Positions 1 to 11,100 of a stretch of DNA of 64,000 nt are shown here, piece after piece. Every line of letters starts with the position of its first letter. Within the stretch, counting starts at the first letter, position 1. Both the position numbers and the translations under genes were made by a program. Origin of the DNA: Planoprotostelium fungivorum. Taxonomy: Eukaryota; Evosea; Variosea; Cavosteliida; Cavosteliaceae. The stretch covers positions 1 through 64,000 of the forward strand of contig MDYQ01000372.1 of assembly GCA_003024175.1 (NCBI GenBank). The letters are read 5' to 3'. The notes beneath the pieces are model-generated. The model saw only the letters and a program-made list of their open reading frames with translations. It ran no database searches and was not told where the DNA came from.

Positions 1-1024
1 GGAAGAGGTTATCCAAAGACATCGCACTCACCTCTCGCTCCTGATGACCATGAAGAATTGATACCGATACAGGACAACGACGAGCCGAGCGCCTCGCCCA
101 CCAACACTAAATCGAGCGTTCTCACTGCCATCACACTCCTGGATAATATTCACTATACGGTCCAAAGAGATCACTCATCTCCAAACACCCAGAGGAGGAA
201 CTCCACCCGCAGTGAAGCCATTTCGGCCATCTATACCGCCTGATACGACCATCGATCCCTCTCTAACGACCGCATCAGAGAGGAGAGCGGCAACCGCTTT
301 TCTGGATAGTATCAACAGTATAATCCGATGTCAACACACCTCAAAGAGAGGGCACTAACGAGCAGCAAGGGAAGCCACGCACATCACCTGGAATGAACGT
401 CAGCCTCCTATCCATGACGGGAGCGGAACAAATTGCGGCCCTCAAACTCCTGGATGAACCATCAGCATGACGGACGGACCTGGATTAAAGCGCCAACGAA
501 AGACAGGCCCCGAATACATCCATTGGAGTCAATCCGCGAGACTTGGCTGTCGAATTCTTCGCATCGAGAGAAGAAGACATAATCGTGTTCTGCTCGTGAC
601 GAGAAATACAGAAACACTCACCTCCAACCCGAACATAGCTGGTCATTCCACACCAGCCCCCAAATCGTCTGATGATAACGCACTCCTTTGTTGACCCGCC
701 CAGACGAAATAGTCAAAAGAAGAGAAACCGTAAACCTATACAAAACGATCAGAAGGGCCACGAGAAGAACAACTCACCTCCAATTCATCGCTCGACCAAG
801 CGGGCGATTGAGACGACACCTGACGAGAAAATTCTGCACGAGAAATTACTCATCAGACAAGAGGAGCACCTACCAAAGGAAGGGTAGCACCACAACGGCA
901 CCAATCGTCTCACAGTGAAGCACCTAGCGAGACATCAGCGAATGAACAACGTTCTCGAGGAGAAGAGAGACTCACCACTCGATCAAAGGACTCAGGGCCC
1001 GAAGTCACACGACCTCGTTCAGCA
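1..1024. other. Repeat-rich block, no gene recognised
   Basis: No reading frame here has a recognisable domain. Several CTCACCT strings (near 31, 615, 772) would be splice donors of a leftward transcript, so part of an unrecognised minus-strand gene could lie here. I cannot assemble a convincing protein from it. Confidence 0.4.
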
Positions 1025-2035
1025 CGACACACGCACATGTGTGAACATACCCTCGACAGTGACACGGCACCGAAGACAAAGCCAGCAACACAACCCACGA
1101 TCGTCATGGGGAAGAAGAAATAGTCAGAGAGCGATAAATCTTTATTGCCCAAAGGCAATAACTTACTCGAGGCCGGTAAAGAAGAGCACCGCCATCGACG
1201 ACAATGACGCCAATAACGCCACTTCTGTGGATGGCGGGAAAGAAGTCGACCGCCAAGCCGAAAGGAAAACCTGTCTCTGCAGCGAAATGAGCGTCAGTCA
1301 GCAAGACAGCCATCACTCACCTGACTTCCACACATGATGTCTCACCTGGTATAGATTGGAGGTATCCGGGTTAAGATCGGCGCTCGCTCATCGGCAATCT
1401 TTCTGCAGGACGTCAGACTGCACCCACGAAGCGTCTCTCACCTCAACTCGCTCATCGAAGATCGGCTCGTCACATCTTCGACCGTGGTGTTTTTCTCGAA
1501 ACAGAAAGCGACCAAGGCAGAAAGGCAGAAGTCACCACCTGTATAATTCAGCTACAAACATCACATCATCAAAACTGGCGTGGCCATCATCCACACAATT
1601 GACCACGAATCCTCACCTCTTCGGGCTCTCGTGACAGCCGAGCCGTTGCGGCTCGCATCATCTTTCGGGGACGACCATCTGTGATGGCCTCCTTCCACAA
1701 ACCTTACTCAGAATTAATCAAATCCTATCGGACGGCACTCTCTCACCTTCGGGTCCTGATTGCGACCACATCTCAACCGAAAGATCTGTTAATCTTTGGT
1801 GGCGAGGGAAATGCCATTATCAGTCCCATCTTGGTCCGTCCCTCTCTCAACCACAAGCAAGAACCCGACCACATCGACTCACAAGACACGGGCACCATGC
1901 GTGATGCCTCGCCGAAAGAAAATGAAATCCAGATGAGGTTTGCCGGTGATCTACACCTCTTCGGCGCCTGGCGAAAACTCAACCCAGACACCATACAGTA
2001 TTCGTATCATTGCTGTGGTACAAAGACAGATTAGT
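1025..2035. repeat. Left copy of a diverged ~1 kb duplication
   Basis: This stretch aligns in order with 3277-4720. Shared blocks include the CACGCA(C/T)GTGTG start, an ATAAATCTTTATTGCC block, CATCACTCACCT, AAAGCGACCAAG, a GACCACATCTCAACCGAAAG block near 1760, and GTTTGCCGGTGATCTACACCTC near 1939. The right copy carries extra insertions. A perfect 8-bp inverted repeat TTATTGCC/GGCAATAA sits near 1143-1162. Open frames exist in both copies but their predicted proteins diverge by frame shifts, so DNA-level duplication is better supported than a gene family. Confidence 0.7.
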
Positions 2036-3058
2036 CTTGGATCGATCTGATTTATGTCAATCAATGCGATGATCATCTTCACCTGGCGATCACTTCCCCC
2101 TCTATCACAGCCCATCACCCATCCTCAGCCTCTTCATTTTCTGCGTCAAATTTGAGTGCTACTGGTGGTCGGTACCATCGCGACGAGTGCATCAACTTCG
2201 AGTACAACAAGTACCGCGGCGCTCAAAGAGAGAAATTCAAGCAACCCCTGCCTCGTTCAGCACCAACAACATACATACACACACCATCTGGACCGACCTG
2301 ATCATGACCCTCGATTCGATACAAAATGCTCGTGCACGATCTTAGATGATGTGATCGAAGAACACGTGTTGGGGTCATCTCATCCGCACTTTCTTCGGAT
2401 ATTACGAAGGCTGATTGTCCTCCGGATTCGACGGTGCTGGAGTGGACAATTTTACTCCGCGTGAGTTTGATGGAAATTGGAATATGCTATTCTTCAGCAG
2501 AGTGACAGATACACCAAATGCACGACACAGGTGAACTATCAATTACTCATTCTCTCCAGTCCGTCAGATCAGGTACAAGAGCAATAGAAGATGCTCGAAA
2601 CGCTCATCCATCTGATACCATTGTGTTGAAAAATCCCGAACACTGTTTTCACGTTTGGAGAAAGGAATGCCAGTGACCGCGATCGCTCCTTCTTCCTCTT
2701 GGTCTTGGTGGTTCAGCCACCAGTCAGCTCAGGCTAGCATGTATCGATCGCGACCGAGTAGGCGTTGGTAGCGTCGTCGTGATGTGACGGCTTCATGGTC
2801 GCTGCCGTCGATTCTGATGACAATTCGCTCAAAGTGGTAGCGAATAGAAGAATCGAAACGTTGTCTCTCGTCTGTTCCTGATGGATGTGTAGCTCTGAGC
2901 TGTCGAAGGGGTTGCGTTCCTTCTTGGTATGATCTCGCTGTACTCCATCATGATTTGTTCAGCAGAAGGACAACGACACCCACAGAGAGAGCTCGAGCGA
3001 TAGAACACGCCCCCCGTCAACCGCTGACAACACAATCACGTGACCCACTTCGTTCAGC
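2036..3058. other. Unassigned spacer
   Basis: No domain or consistent exon chain was recognised on either strand. The stretch separates the two copies of the duplication. Confidence 0.35.
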
Positions 3059-3274
3059 GCAACACACGCATGTGTGGACATGCACCACCCACAAGACCAT
3101 CAACGGTACCACGACACCATAAACGGGAGCCATCAACAACAGCGACAACCCCCGCTCGTTATGGGGAAAAGGTGTTTGAGATATAAATCTTTATTGCCAG
3201 AAGGCCGACAACCTACCACAGGCCCAGCAAAGCGCCGTCACCAACGACGCCGACGCTAACTCGGCAGACGACGG
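3059..3274. repeat. Near-identical partial repeat copy left of an N
   Basis: About 95 bp from 3066 are identical to 3276 onward. After a roughly 20-bp difference the two copies match again to the end. The copy stops exactly at the ambiguous base at 3275, which suggests an assembly join rather than a biological tandem duplication. Confidence 0.75.
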
Positions 3275-3275
3275 N

Positions 3276-4720
3276 CACGCATGTGTGGACATGCACCACC
3301 CACAAGACCATCAACGGTACCACGACACCATAAACGGGAGCCATCAACAACAGCGACAACCCCCGCTCGTAAATAAATCTTTATTGCCAGAAGGCCGACA
3401 ACCTACCACAGGCCCAGCAAAGCGCCGTCACCAACGACGCCGACGCTAACTCGGCAGACGACGGCAAAGATCTCGATCGTCACACCGAAATGAGAACCAG
3501 TCTGCAGCGAAATCAGCGTCAGTCATCAAGAGACAGCCATCACTCACCTCACACGAAGGCATTTTCTGTGACAAGCATTTCATCACATCGACGCTCACGC
3601 TCGCCAACGTAGGACATCAGACTGCATACACGAAGCATCTCTCACCTCAACTTCAAAGATCGGCTGTCGCGTCTTCCCTCCACTCTCGTCTCTCGGTTTC
3701 CCTCCTCCACCTCCCTCTTGGCTCGTTCCCTTTCTTCCCTTCTCCTCCATCGTTCCACTCTCTCCCTCCTTTGTCTTTCCCTCCATGTTCCCTCCCTCTG
3801 ACAGTATTCCCTCTCCCCTCCCCTTCTCTCCTCTCTTCTTCTCCCCTCCCCTTCCCTCCCCTCTCTCGTCTCCATGATGATTTTTTTCAAAAGAGAAAGC
3901 GACCAAGTCAGAGAGGCAGAAATCACCACCTGTGTGTCCATGCTACAAACATCACATCGCCAAAGATGTTGTGACCATCAATCTCCCATTTGAACCACAA
4001 AGTCTCACCTCTTCGTGCTCTCCTGACAGCTCGAGCCGTCGTGGCTTGCATCATCCTTCCGGGACGACCAGATGTGACGGCCTCCTTCGACCTGATCCGA
4101 CGGACTGGAGAGATTCAGTCCTTGAGAAACTGTCTGTGTCGTGCTTTTTCGTGTATCTGCCATTCCGTTCGTTCGAAAAGCAGCAGTTACGTATTTCGAC
4201 GAGTACTCTTCTGAATACGTAAATTGAGTTTTCAGGAAGAACATAGTTTTAGGGGCCTCCATCTTACTGAGATGGGCGCATCCGAAGATGAAACCCTCGA
4301 TACTTCCTCGGGGGATCATTTAGATGGTAGTTTCGATGATGGTTTATAAACCTTCCTCAGAATTAGTTGAATCCTATCGGGTAGTACCCTCTCACCTTCG
4401 GATCCTGATTGCGACCACATCTCAACCGAAAGATCTCTTAATCTTAATCGGTGGCGAGAGGAATGCCAATTCTCAGTCCCATCTTGGTCCGTCCCTCTCT
4501 CGGCCAAAAGAAACAATCCAAACACAAAGACTCACAAGACATGGGCTCCTTCCGTGCATCTTGCCGAAAGAAAATGAACTCTTGGGGTTTGCCGGTGATC
4601 TACACCTCATTTACGCCTGGCGAGAAGACGGCTCGATCTACATCACATCATCCACTCCTCAGCGAGCTGCTGATCTGATCGGATCTTGTGATTTGAAAAA
4701 TGGAGGTAATATATTGAAAT
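3276..4720. repeat. Right copy of the diverged ~1 kb duplication
   Basis: It is collinear with 1025-2035 but interrupted by a polypyrimidine tract (3671-3871) and a second insertion of about 240 bp (about 4100-4340). Identity is highest in the block around 4390-4440, which matches 1750-1800. Function is unknown. Confidence 0.7.
3671..3871. repeat. Polypyrimidine (C/T) tract, about 200 bp
   Basis: The plus strand is almost pure C and T for about 200 bp, with only scattered purines. It is absent from the homologous position in the left copy (after about 1480), so it was inserted or expanded in this copy. Such tracts can form triplex structures. Confidence 0.8.
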
Positions 4721-5937
4721 GAAACGAAGGGCTCAAACAATTTGTCCGAGCCTTCCGGAGAAGAAAGAGCGGCTGAATTCAACTCAGAGTCGGTCGCACT
4801 GGGATCGATTCATGCACTCACCAATGAGTAGGACGGTGTTGGGGTGAGGTCTATTGTCTCCCTTCAAACTTCTCATGATCTCAGAGATCGCGTGACCTCC
4901 TCCTTCTCAGTACGTTCAAGTTGTGAAATTTTTGATGGCATTTTCGCCCTTCAGCCAAATGAGCGCCCACGGTCTCTCTATTCAGTATCATGACTATCTC
5001 ATCATCAGTAATCTTCCAATATTCCAGTGATGATTTGACCGTCTGTGTATGGAGGTAGGAGATCTCGTCTGATACGTCCTCTAAAACGACTTTCAGCTCC
5101 CTTCTTTCGTTGGTGATCCGGTATTGAGGTGAGCTCCGTTGATACCTCCTCTGATTCTCAATGGGGCACCAGAATCACGACATCTCGCAGAATCACGACG
5201 TCTCGCAGAAGGACGGAAGTAAACTCGAACGAAAGGCACGCTAGAATCCAGACTTTTATTTGTCGGTCCAAATCCCTTGGTATTAGCATGAAGATCGAAT
5301 TTGTAAAAGAAGATGGTGTGATGATGATCTGAGGATTTTGATGTGATGAAGATCGACTCACTCCAGCATGAGGTCCAATAATTGAGGAAGACAACTGTTG
5401 AGAGCCGTCGACCTTGCAGCTTCCTTCGCGATTTTCGCGGCTTCTTTCCTCACGGCCGTCTCGTTCTCACCATCCAACTGATGCGATACTGAAGAGAGGA
5501 TATGACCATCAGCCAGAGTCAGTGTGTCCACCTCTTGAAATGATGTGACAACATCTGTCGATCTATCAGATCATGATGTGCGAAAGAAGTTGATTGTGAT
5601 GGTTGAGCAGCGTGCTAGAGTTGTGAGCGTTTGTGATTATGTTCCCGATCCATCGTGCCGTCGTGAAAATGTTGTCCTTCGGTTAGCTCAGTTATGTATA
5701 ATGGTCTCTTCGTCTCATCTTCTGGCAGCCAAAGAGCAGAAAGATGGAATGGGAGAAGATGTTGAAATGAGAAGCAAGGCAGATGAGGGTCAGAATAGGA
5801 TATGAGGGGCATCCAGAAGAAAAAGAAATAGGAAAGGATTCGAAACGCGTGAGGACTTGATTCCAGAGAGATGCTGATCGGATCAGATCTTGGGCCGGAA
5901 AAGTGAAAAATCGATCATCAGTTCAACCCGCTGTCAC
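4721..5937. other. Unassigned spacer
   Basis: No gene recognised. A short imperfect duplication of CTCGCAGAATCACGAC lies near 5180-5215. Nothing else could be supported. Confidence 0.35.
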
Positions 5938-6262
5938 GAAAAGAATTACGAATTGCAACGCGTGTAACTCAGTTGCCAGCCAGTTCATACGGTCGAAACA
6001 CATGCCATTCGACGTAATTTTTGACGCTGAATCGAATGATATAAAATAAAAAGATTCTTGAAGCAAGGTGTTAGAAAATTACGATTTGCAACACAGATTT
6101 CTCTGTTGTGACATGTCCAATACAGTCGAGACTGGCATCGTTCGATGTGACTTTCAATGCTGAATCGAATGATGTAACAAAACGCAAATTGTGAAGAGTG
6201 CTGTCGAAAAGTTACGAATGTCGAAGCGTATAACTCGATCGCACTTGCTCTGAATCTCAATC
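5938..6262. repeat. Three-copy ~130-bp diverged tandem repeat
   Basis: The blocks begin with AATTACGAATTGCAACGCGT (about 5941), AAATTACGATTTGCAACACA (about 6075) and a shorter AAGTTACGAATGTCGAAGCG (about 6209). The first two share a central GCTGAATCGAATGAT string (6025 and 6161). Copies differ at many positions, so the array is old. It lies about 700 bp from the satellite but has an unrelated sequence. Confidence 0.75.
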
Positions 6263-6996
6263 TGACACCATACTCATCAGGTTTGAGGCTCGATCTACCT
6301 TGGATGATGGTTTTAGCGAAAAAGAACGATGTCATGATGGACTTTTCGAAAATAAAACTCCTGAATATGTTTACCGAGCTTTATGTTGTGTGGAAAAGGG
6401 TATTATTAAGACGAACGCGATGCGGCTTCACCAAGGGCATTCAGGACCCAACCAAGGCCCTACAAATTTGAAGCCACCGAGGAACGAAGAGGAGAAAGGG
6501 ACAGAAGAGGAGAAGAGAGGTGAGAAGAGAATAATTTGAATGTATATGGAACGAGAAGGTGAGATGCTGGATCATAAGGAAAAAAGAAGAGGAGAGGGAA
6601 GGAAAGGAAAGCGACGTCAATTAATGGATCACAGGGAAATTCACACGTTTGGCGAGAAGTGATCAATAAAAAATGATTCAATCTCCTCGCATAATGTTGG
6701 TCATCACATATCATCTGGATCGTCATTGTTATCATCGTGATGTTCTTATAGCCTCGAGACATCAATCTGAGAGGAAAAACGAATTCGAGGTCAACCAATT
6801 CGGGACAATGGACAAATCGACACAATGGACAATGAAATGGACAACTTGGACAACAAGATCAGAACAAACAGAAACATGCGGGAAAATGAATAACAGGTAC
6901 AGAAAAAGTAGTATAGACTATAATCATAACAAATGGGCCTTCAGACGTGAAAAAACGAACAAAATATGTGATCACCCCCCCCCCGATGATTTATTC
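6263..6996. other. Unassigned, partly purine-rich spacer
   Basis: Purine-rich runs occur between 6475 and 6615, and a run of ten C lies at 6975-6984 just before the satellite. No gene recognised. Confidence 0.4.
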
Positions 6997-8025
6997 GTTG
7001 TAGAGGGTCGGAGTTCGCTCCAGTCAACTCAGATAGACGTAAGATACGTCAGAAGAGACTATTCGATGCACGAAACTATATTTCGATCGAGTGTGATCAT
7101 GTGTTAATCGATTTATCCATGTGTTTACACATGGATACAGATGGACCAACTTCGTTGTAGAGGGTCGGAGTTCGCTCCAGTCAACTCAGATAGACGTAAG
7201 ATACGTCAGAAGAGACTATTCGATGCACGAAACTATTTTTCGATCGAGTGTGATCATGTGTTAATAGATTTATCCATGTGTTTACACATGGATACAGATG
7301 GACCAACTTCGTTGTAGAGGGTCGGAGTTCGCTCCAGTCAACTCAGATAGACGTAAGATACGTCAGAAGAGACTATTCGATGTACGAAACAAAAATTCGA
7401 TCGAGTGTGATCATGTGTTAAGAGATTTATCCATGTGTAAACACATGGACCAACTTCGTTGTAGACCGTCAGAGTTCGCTCCAGTCGACTCAGATAGACG
7501 TAAGATACGTCAGAAGAGACTATTCGATGCACGAAACTATTTTTCGATCGAGTGTGATCATGTGTTAATCGATTTATCCATGTGTTTACACATGGATACA
7601 GATGGACCAACTTCGTTGTAGAGGGTCGGAGTTTGCTCCAGTCAACTCAGATAGACGTAAGATACGTCAGAAAAGACTATTCGATGTACGAAACAAAAAT
7701 TCGATCGAGTGTGATCATGTGTTAAGAGATTTATCCATGTGTAAACACATGGACCAACTTCGTTGTAGAGGGTCAGAGTTCGCTCCAGTCGACTCAGATA
7801 GACGTAAGATACGTCAGAAGAGACTATTCGATGTACGAAACAAAAATTTGATCGAGTGTGATCATGTGTTAAGAGATTTATCCATGTGTAAACACATGGA
7901 CCAACTTCGTTGTAGAGGGTCAGAGTTCGCTCCAGTCGACTCAGATAGACGTAAGATACGTCAGAAGAGACTATTCGATGCACGAAACTATTTTTCGATC
8001 GAGTGTGATCATGTGTTAATCGATT
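6997..8025. repeat. Satellite array, seven units of 157/147 bp
   Basis: Units start at 6997, 7154, 7311, 7458, 7615, 7762 and 7909 (last one truncated). Two subfamilies exist in the order A A B A B B A. A units are 157 bp and carry CCATGTGTTTACACATGG; B units are 147 bp and carry CCATGTGTAAACACATGG. Each unit also has GACGTA-AGA-TACGTC, TTCGAT and TGATCA inverted repeats. Because 147 is 49 codons, frames stay open on both strands across B units; I regard this as a by-product of unit length. Confidence 0.95.
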
Positions 8026-8126
8026 CCAAAGGAATTCAACTTCTTTTGTCGTCAATATTCCCTCTCCACAACATGGCATCATAACAATTAGATCGGAATT
8101 TTCCTTTTATTTGTCTCCTTGACCAC

Positions 8127-11100
8127 TCAATGAGGAGAGAATCCATATGTATTTTCTGTCTCTTTCTTTCCTGCAGATGTTACAATAGGACTTGATTGCT
8201 CTGAACAATGAGCTTGCAGTTCTTTCACAATCTCTCTACTTGTTATTCTCTCCTTTGTCTTCCAACTGCACAAAATGTCATTCTTCTGCATCATGTGATG
8301 ACAAGCACACCATCTATGCATGATGGAATCATGTACACCAGTTCCTTTGCTGACAAGCCTTCCTCCTCCCGTCACATACTCTCTGACCTGCATCTCTTAT
8401 CATTCATTCCATTTCATCCATTGCAGTCACCTCTCTTTCATTCATGTTGCCATATGGTGTCTCTCCGTTGTTCATCACTTCCCTGTTGCTTATCAGTCTC
8501 TTGGCCTACCAACGCAAGATGATCACCAGAAGAGAACGCCAAAGGACCAGATGTCAGAAGCAAAGCTGTGTATTCTACTCACCATCACCTCTGGTGCCTA
8601 TTGTGATCAGCTGTCATCCCCATGGTGTCTATCATAATATTTTTGTACACTTGCATTACTCACATCCCATCGATTGTCTCTCTCTGCAGCTCTCTCTGCT
8701 TTCTTTCCTGCCTTCAACGAATCTCCTTCTCATCATCATCATTCTCATTCTATCAATCTTCACTTACCAAAGCTGCTCAGCTTGGCTGTGTCTCCTTGTA
8801 TCATCACATTTCTTGCTGCCACCTGTGTGTGTACAACCTCAGCTGACTCAAGATACGATAACGCTCTGCCAATGTGCAGCATTCTGTTCTTGTGTCACTC
8901 TCTTTCCATTCAATTTGATACACAGAATATGTGAAGGAGTGACCCACATTGTGTATTGCTCAGATACTTGAACAGAATGATCTCTCAGCCTGTCAAGTAA
9001 ATTGCATTCCATCAGCTCAAATAGTATCCATGTACTGCCTCCATTGTCGTTGAAGTATGATAGATACTGTACAATGTTTGGATGATGCATTCCCTATTGA
9101 GAGTCAGATGTGCACAGCTCAGTTGCAGCTATCTCACCTTCAGCACATACAGCTCGTTTCTTGTCTTCTGTGCGTCTCTTGTCACTTCCACCTTCTTGAC
9201 TGCCACCTGTGTTGTTCCTGACTGCAGTCCTCTGTACACAACACTGTGCTGACCTTGTCCTACCTTCTCCTCTAGTGTCACATGTTGCTGTTCATCTTCA
9301 GTGATTCTGTCTCAACATCCATTGTCTCTATCAGATGTACAAGCAACTCACAGAAGCGTCCATAGTCTGCATGGGCATCTCATTCATGTTCATCTGTTAC
9401 CATTCTCAGTTATCTGTGGAATATCTGCACTCCACCTTTGATGCAGTTCTTCTCCTTTTCAATATGATCAATACTACCACAATCAACACAAGAATCAGTA
9501 TTGCTGCCCCTACTGCAATACCTATTCATGGGTCAAATTTGCTGATTGGATGACATCAAAGAATGGCTCACCAATGATGATGTAGATCGAAAATGGTGAT
9601 GGTGGGGTGGGTGTGATAGGCTTGCTGGATTGTACTGGTGCAGGGCTGCCAACAGTAAAGTTGGTAAGATGGTCACACATGCATGTGATGACAAAGCTTG
9701 TCATGTTTCTCTCTGTTCTACATCCATCTCCTCTCCATGTGTTGCTTGTAGCGTTGTAGTAGAGACAAGACACAGCCATGAGCTGATCAGCTGTGGTGAT
9801 GCCAATGGTGGGAATGATGATACCTATGGGCTCTGGAGAATTTGTCACCTGTGATGTGAATGAATAATAATATGAAACATCTTGCTCACCTCTACTGGGT
9901 GGCCGTCTGCATCTGTGATCGTCAGCCCATACACTGCAGCTGACAGGTTAGACGGTGCGGCCACTGTAAAGTTCTCGCTGCTGTAGTTGTACTGCATGAA
10001 CACCACCAGCGCTGGTGCACTCTGCTGGCTTGCGTTTCTCTTGTTCTTCAGATCTTCCAGCAAGCTCAGTGTGATAGATGCTGTGGCTTGTGTTGACTTC
10101 TCCTTGTTGTCTCCTGTGGCTGTGCCAACTTGTATAGTCACCACACTTGAGTTCAGCGTGGGTCTTGTAGTGTCGTATGCTGTGAGAGCAAGAGAAGGAG
10201 AGCTGATGCTGATGGGATTGGATGATGTCTTGTTGGCAAACAGCTGAGACATGACAGTGAATACAGCTGCTGCAGAGATGGTCTTGTTGGCTGATCCAAT
10301 CTGCTGGATGCTGCTGTTGGCTGTCTGGTCTGAGATGGGTGGGGTGATCAATGTCCCATTGAATGTTGTGGTGGTGTTTGGAGATGTAGCGCTCGATATT
10401 GAAGTGGTACCCAACGTGCTTGGCATTGATGTACTGCTTGACGATGTGGTACTCGATGTAGTACTTGATGTTGTACTTGATGTGGTGGACGACATGTTGG
10501 ATGAAAAAGTTGTGTAAGTGGGAGCCCCACAGCTTCTTGTCTGACAGTCATAGTTGTCTCGTGACACTGTTTTGTTGCAGCCACTACTCAGCAGAATGCT
10601 CGATGACTGGCTTGACTGTACTCCACAGAAGAGATCGGCTGAATCGGTAGTCAAGTTTGAGCTGCCGTCCTTTGTGACAGAAGGATAAGCATAAGATGAG
10701 ATGTTGCATCGATACACCTCCTGCCTTGTGCCTGCAATGTATCAGTCTGATGTCTGTACATCTCATTGTTACCTCCACTGAACAGCATGGGAGTGGATGT
10801 GACAGTGAAGCTGCAGCTGTCAATGGCTGCATCTGAGTTAGACTGAATGGAATAAGAGCTGTCGTGGATGAAAGTTGATGAATTGACCATCAGCAACTGT
10901 CGATTCACAGCGACGAACGTGATCACTGTCTGAGTTCAACAAACGTTCTACCAAACTACCTCACCCGCAGAAGTAGAATTTGAGACGAAATTTTGATTGA
11001 AACTGGATCGATCAATAGTGGACGAATTCGTGAAGGACATGACACCTCCTGCATCACATCAATCGTCATTCATCTTTCCATCACCAATGTGAGCTTCTCA

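Noticed and set aside
1681-2034. Open frames at 1681-2034 and 4324-4722 as a paralogous gene pair
   Set aside because: The two share DNA blocks, but frames shift relative to each other and no splice-consistent protein or domain emerges.
6997-8025. CRISPR-like array
   Set aside because: The whole 147/157-bp unit is conserved, with no short repeat and unique spacer structure, and the host is a eukaryote.
7298-8084. Long open frames on both strands with 49-residue repeats (MDQLRCRGSEFAPV... type)
   Set aside because: They are produced by the satellite unit being a multiple of three; the A units (157 bp) break the frame, no start context or other domain is present, and both strands are equally open.
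8444-10520. Plus-strand open frames opposite the receptor gene
   Set aside because: They are antisense shadows of the Ser/Thr-rich and kinase exons; they have no domain and no splice continuity.
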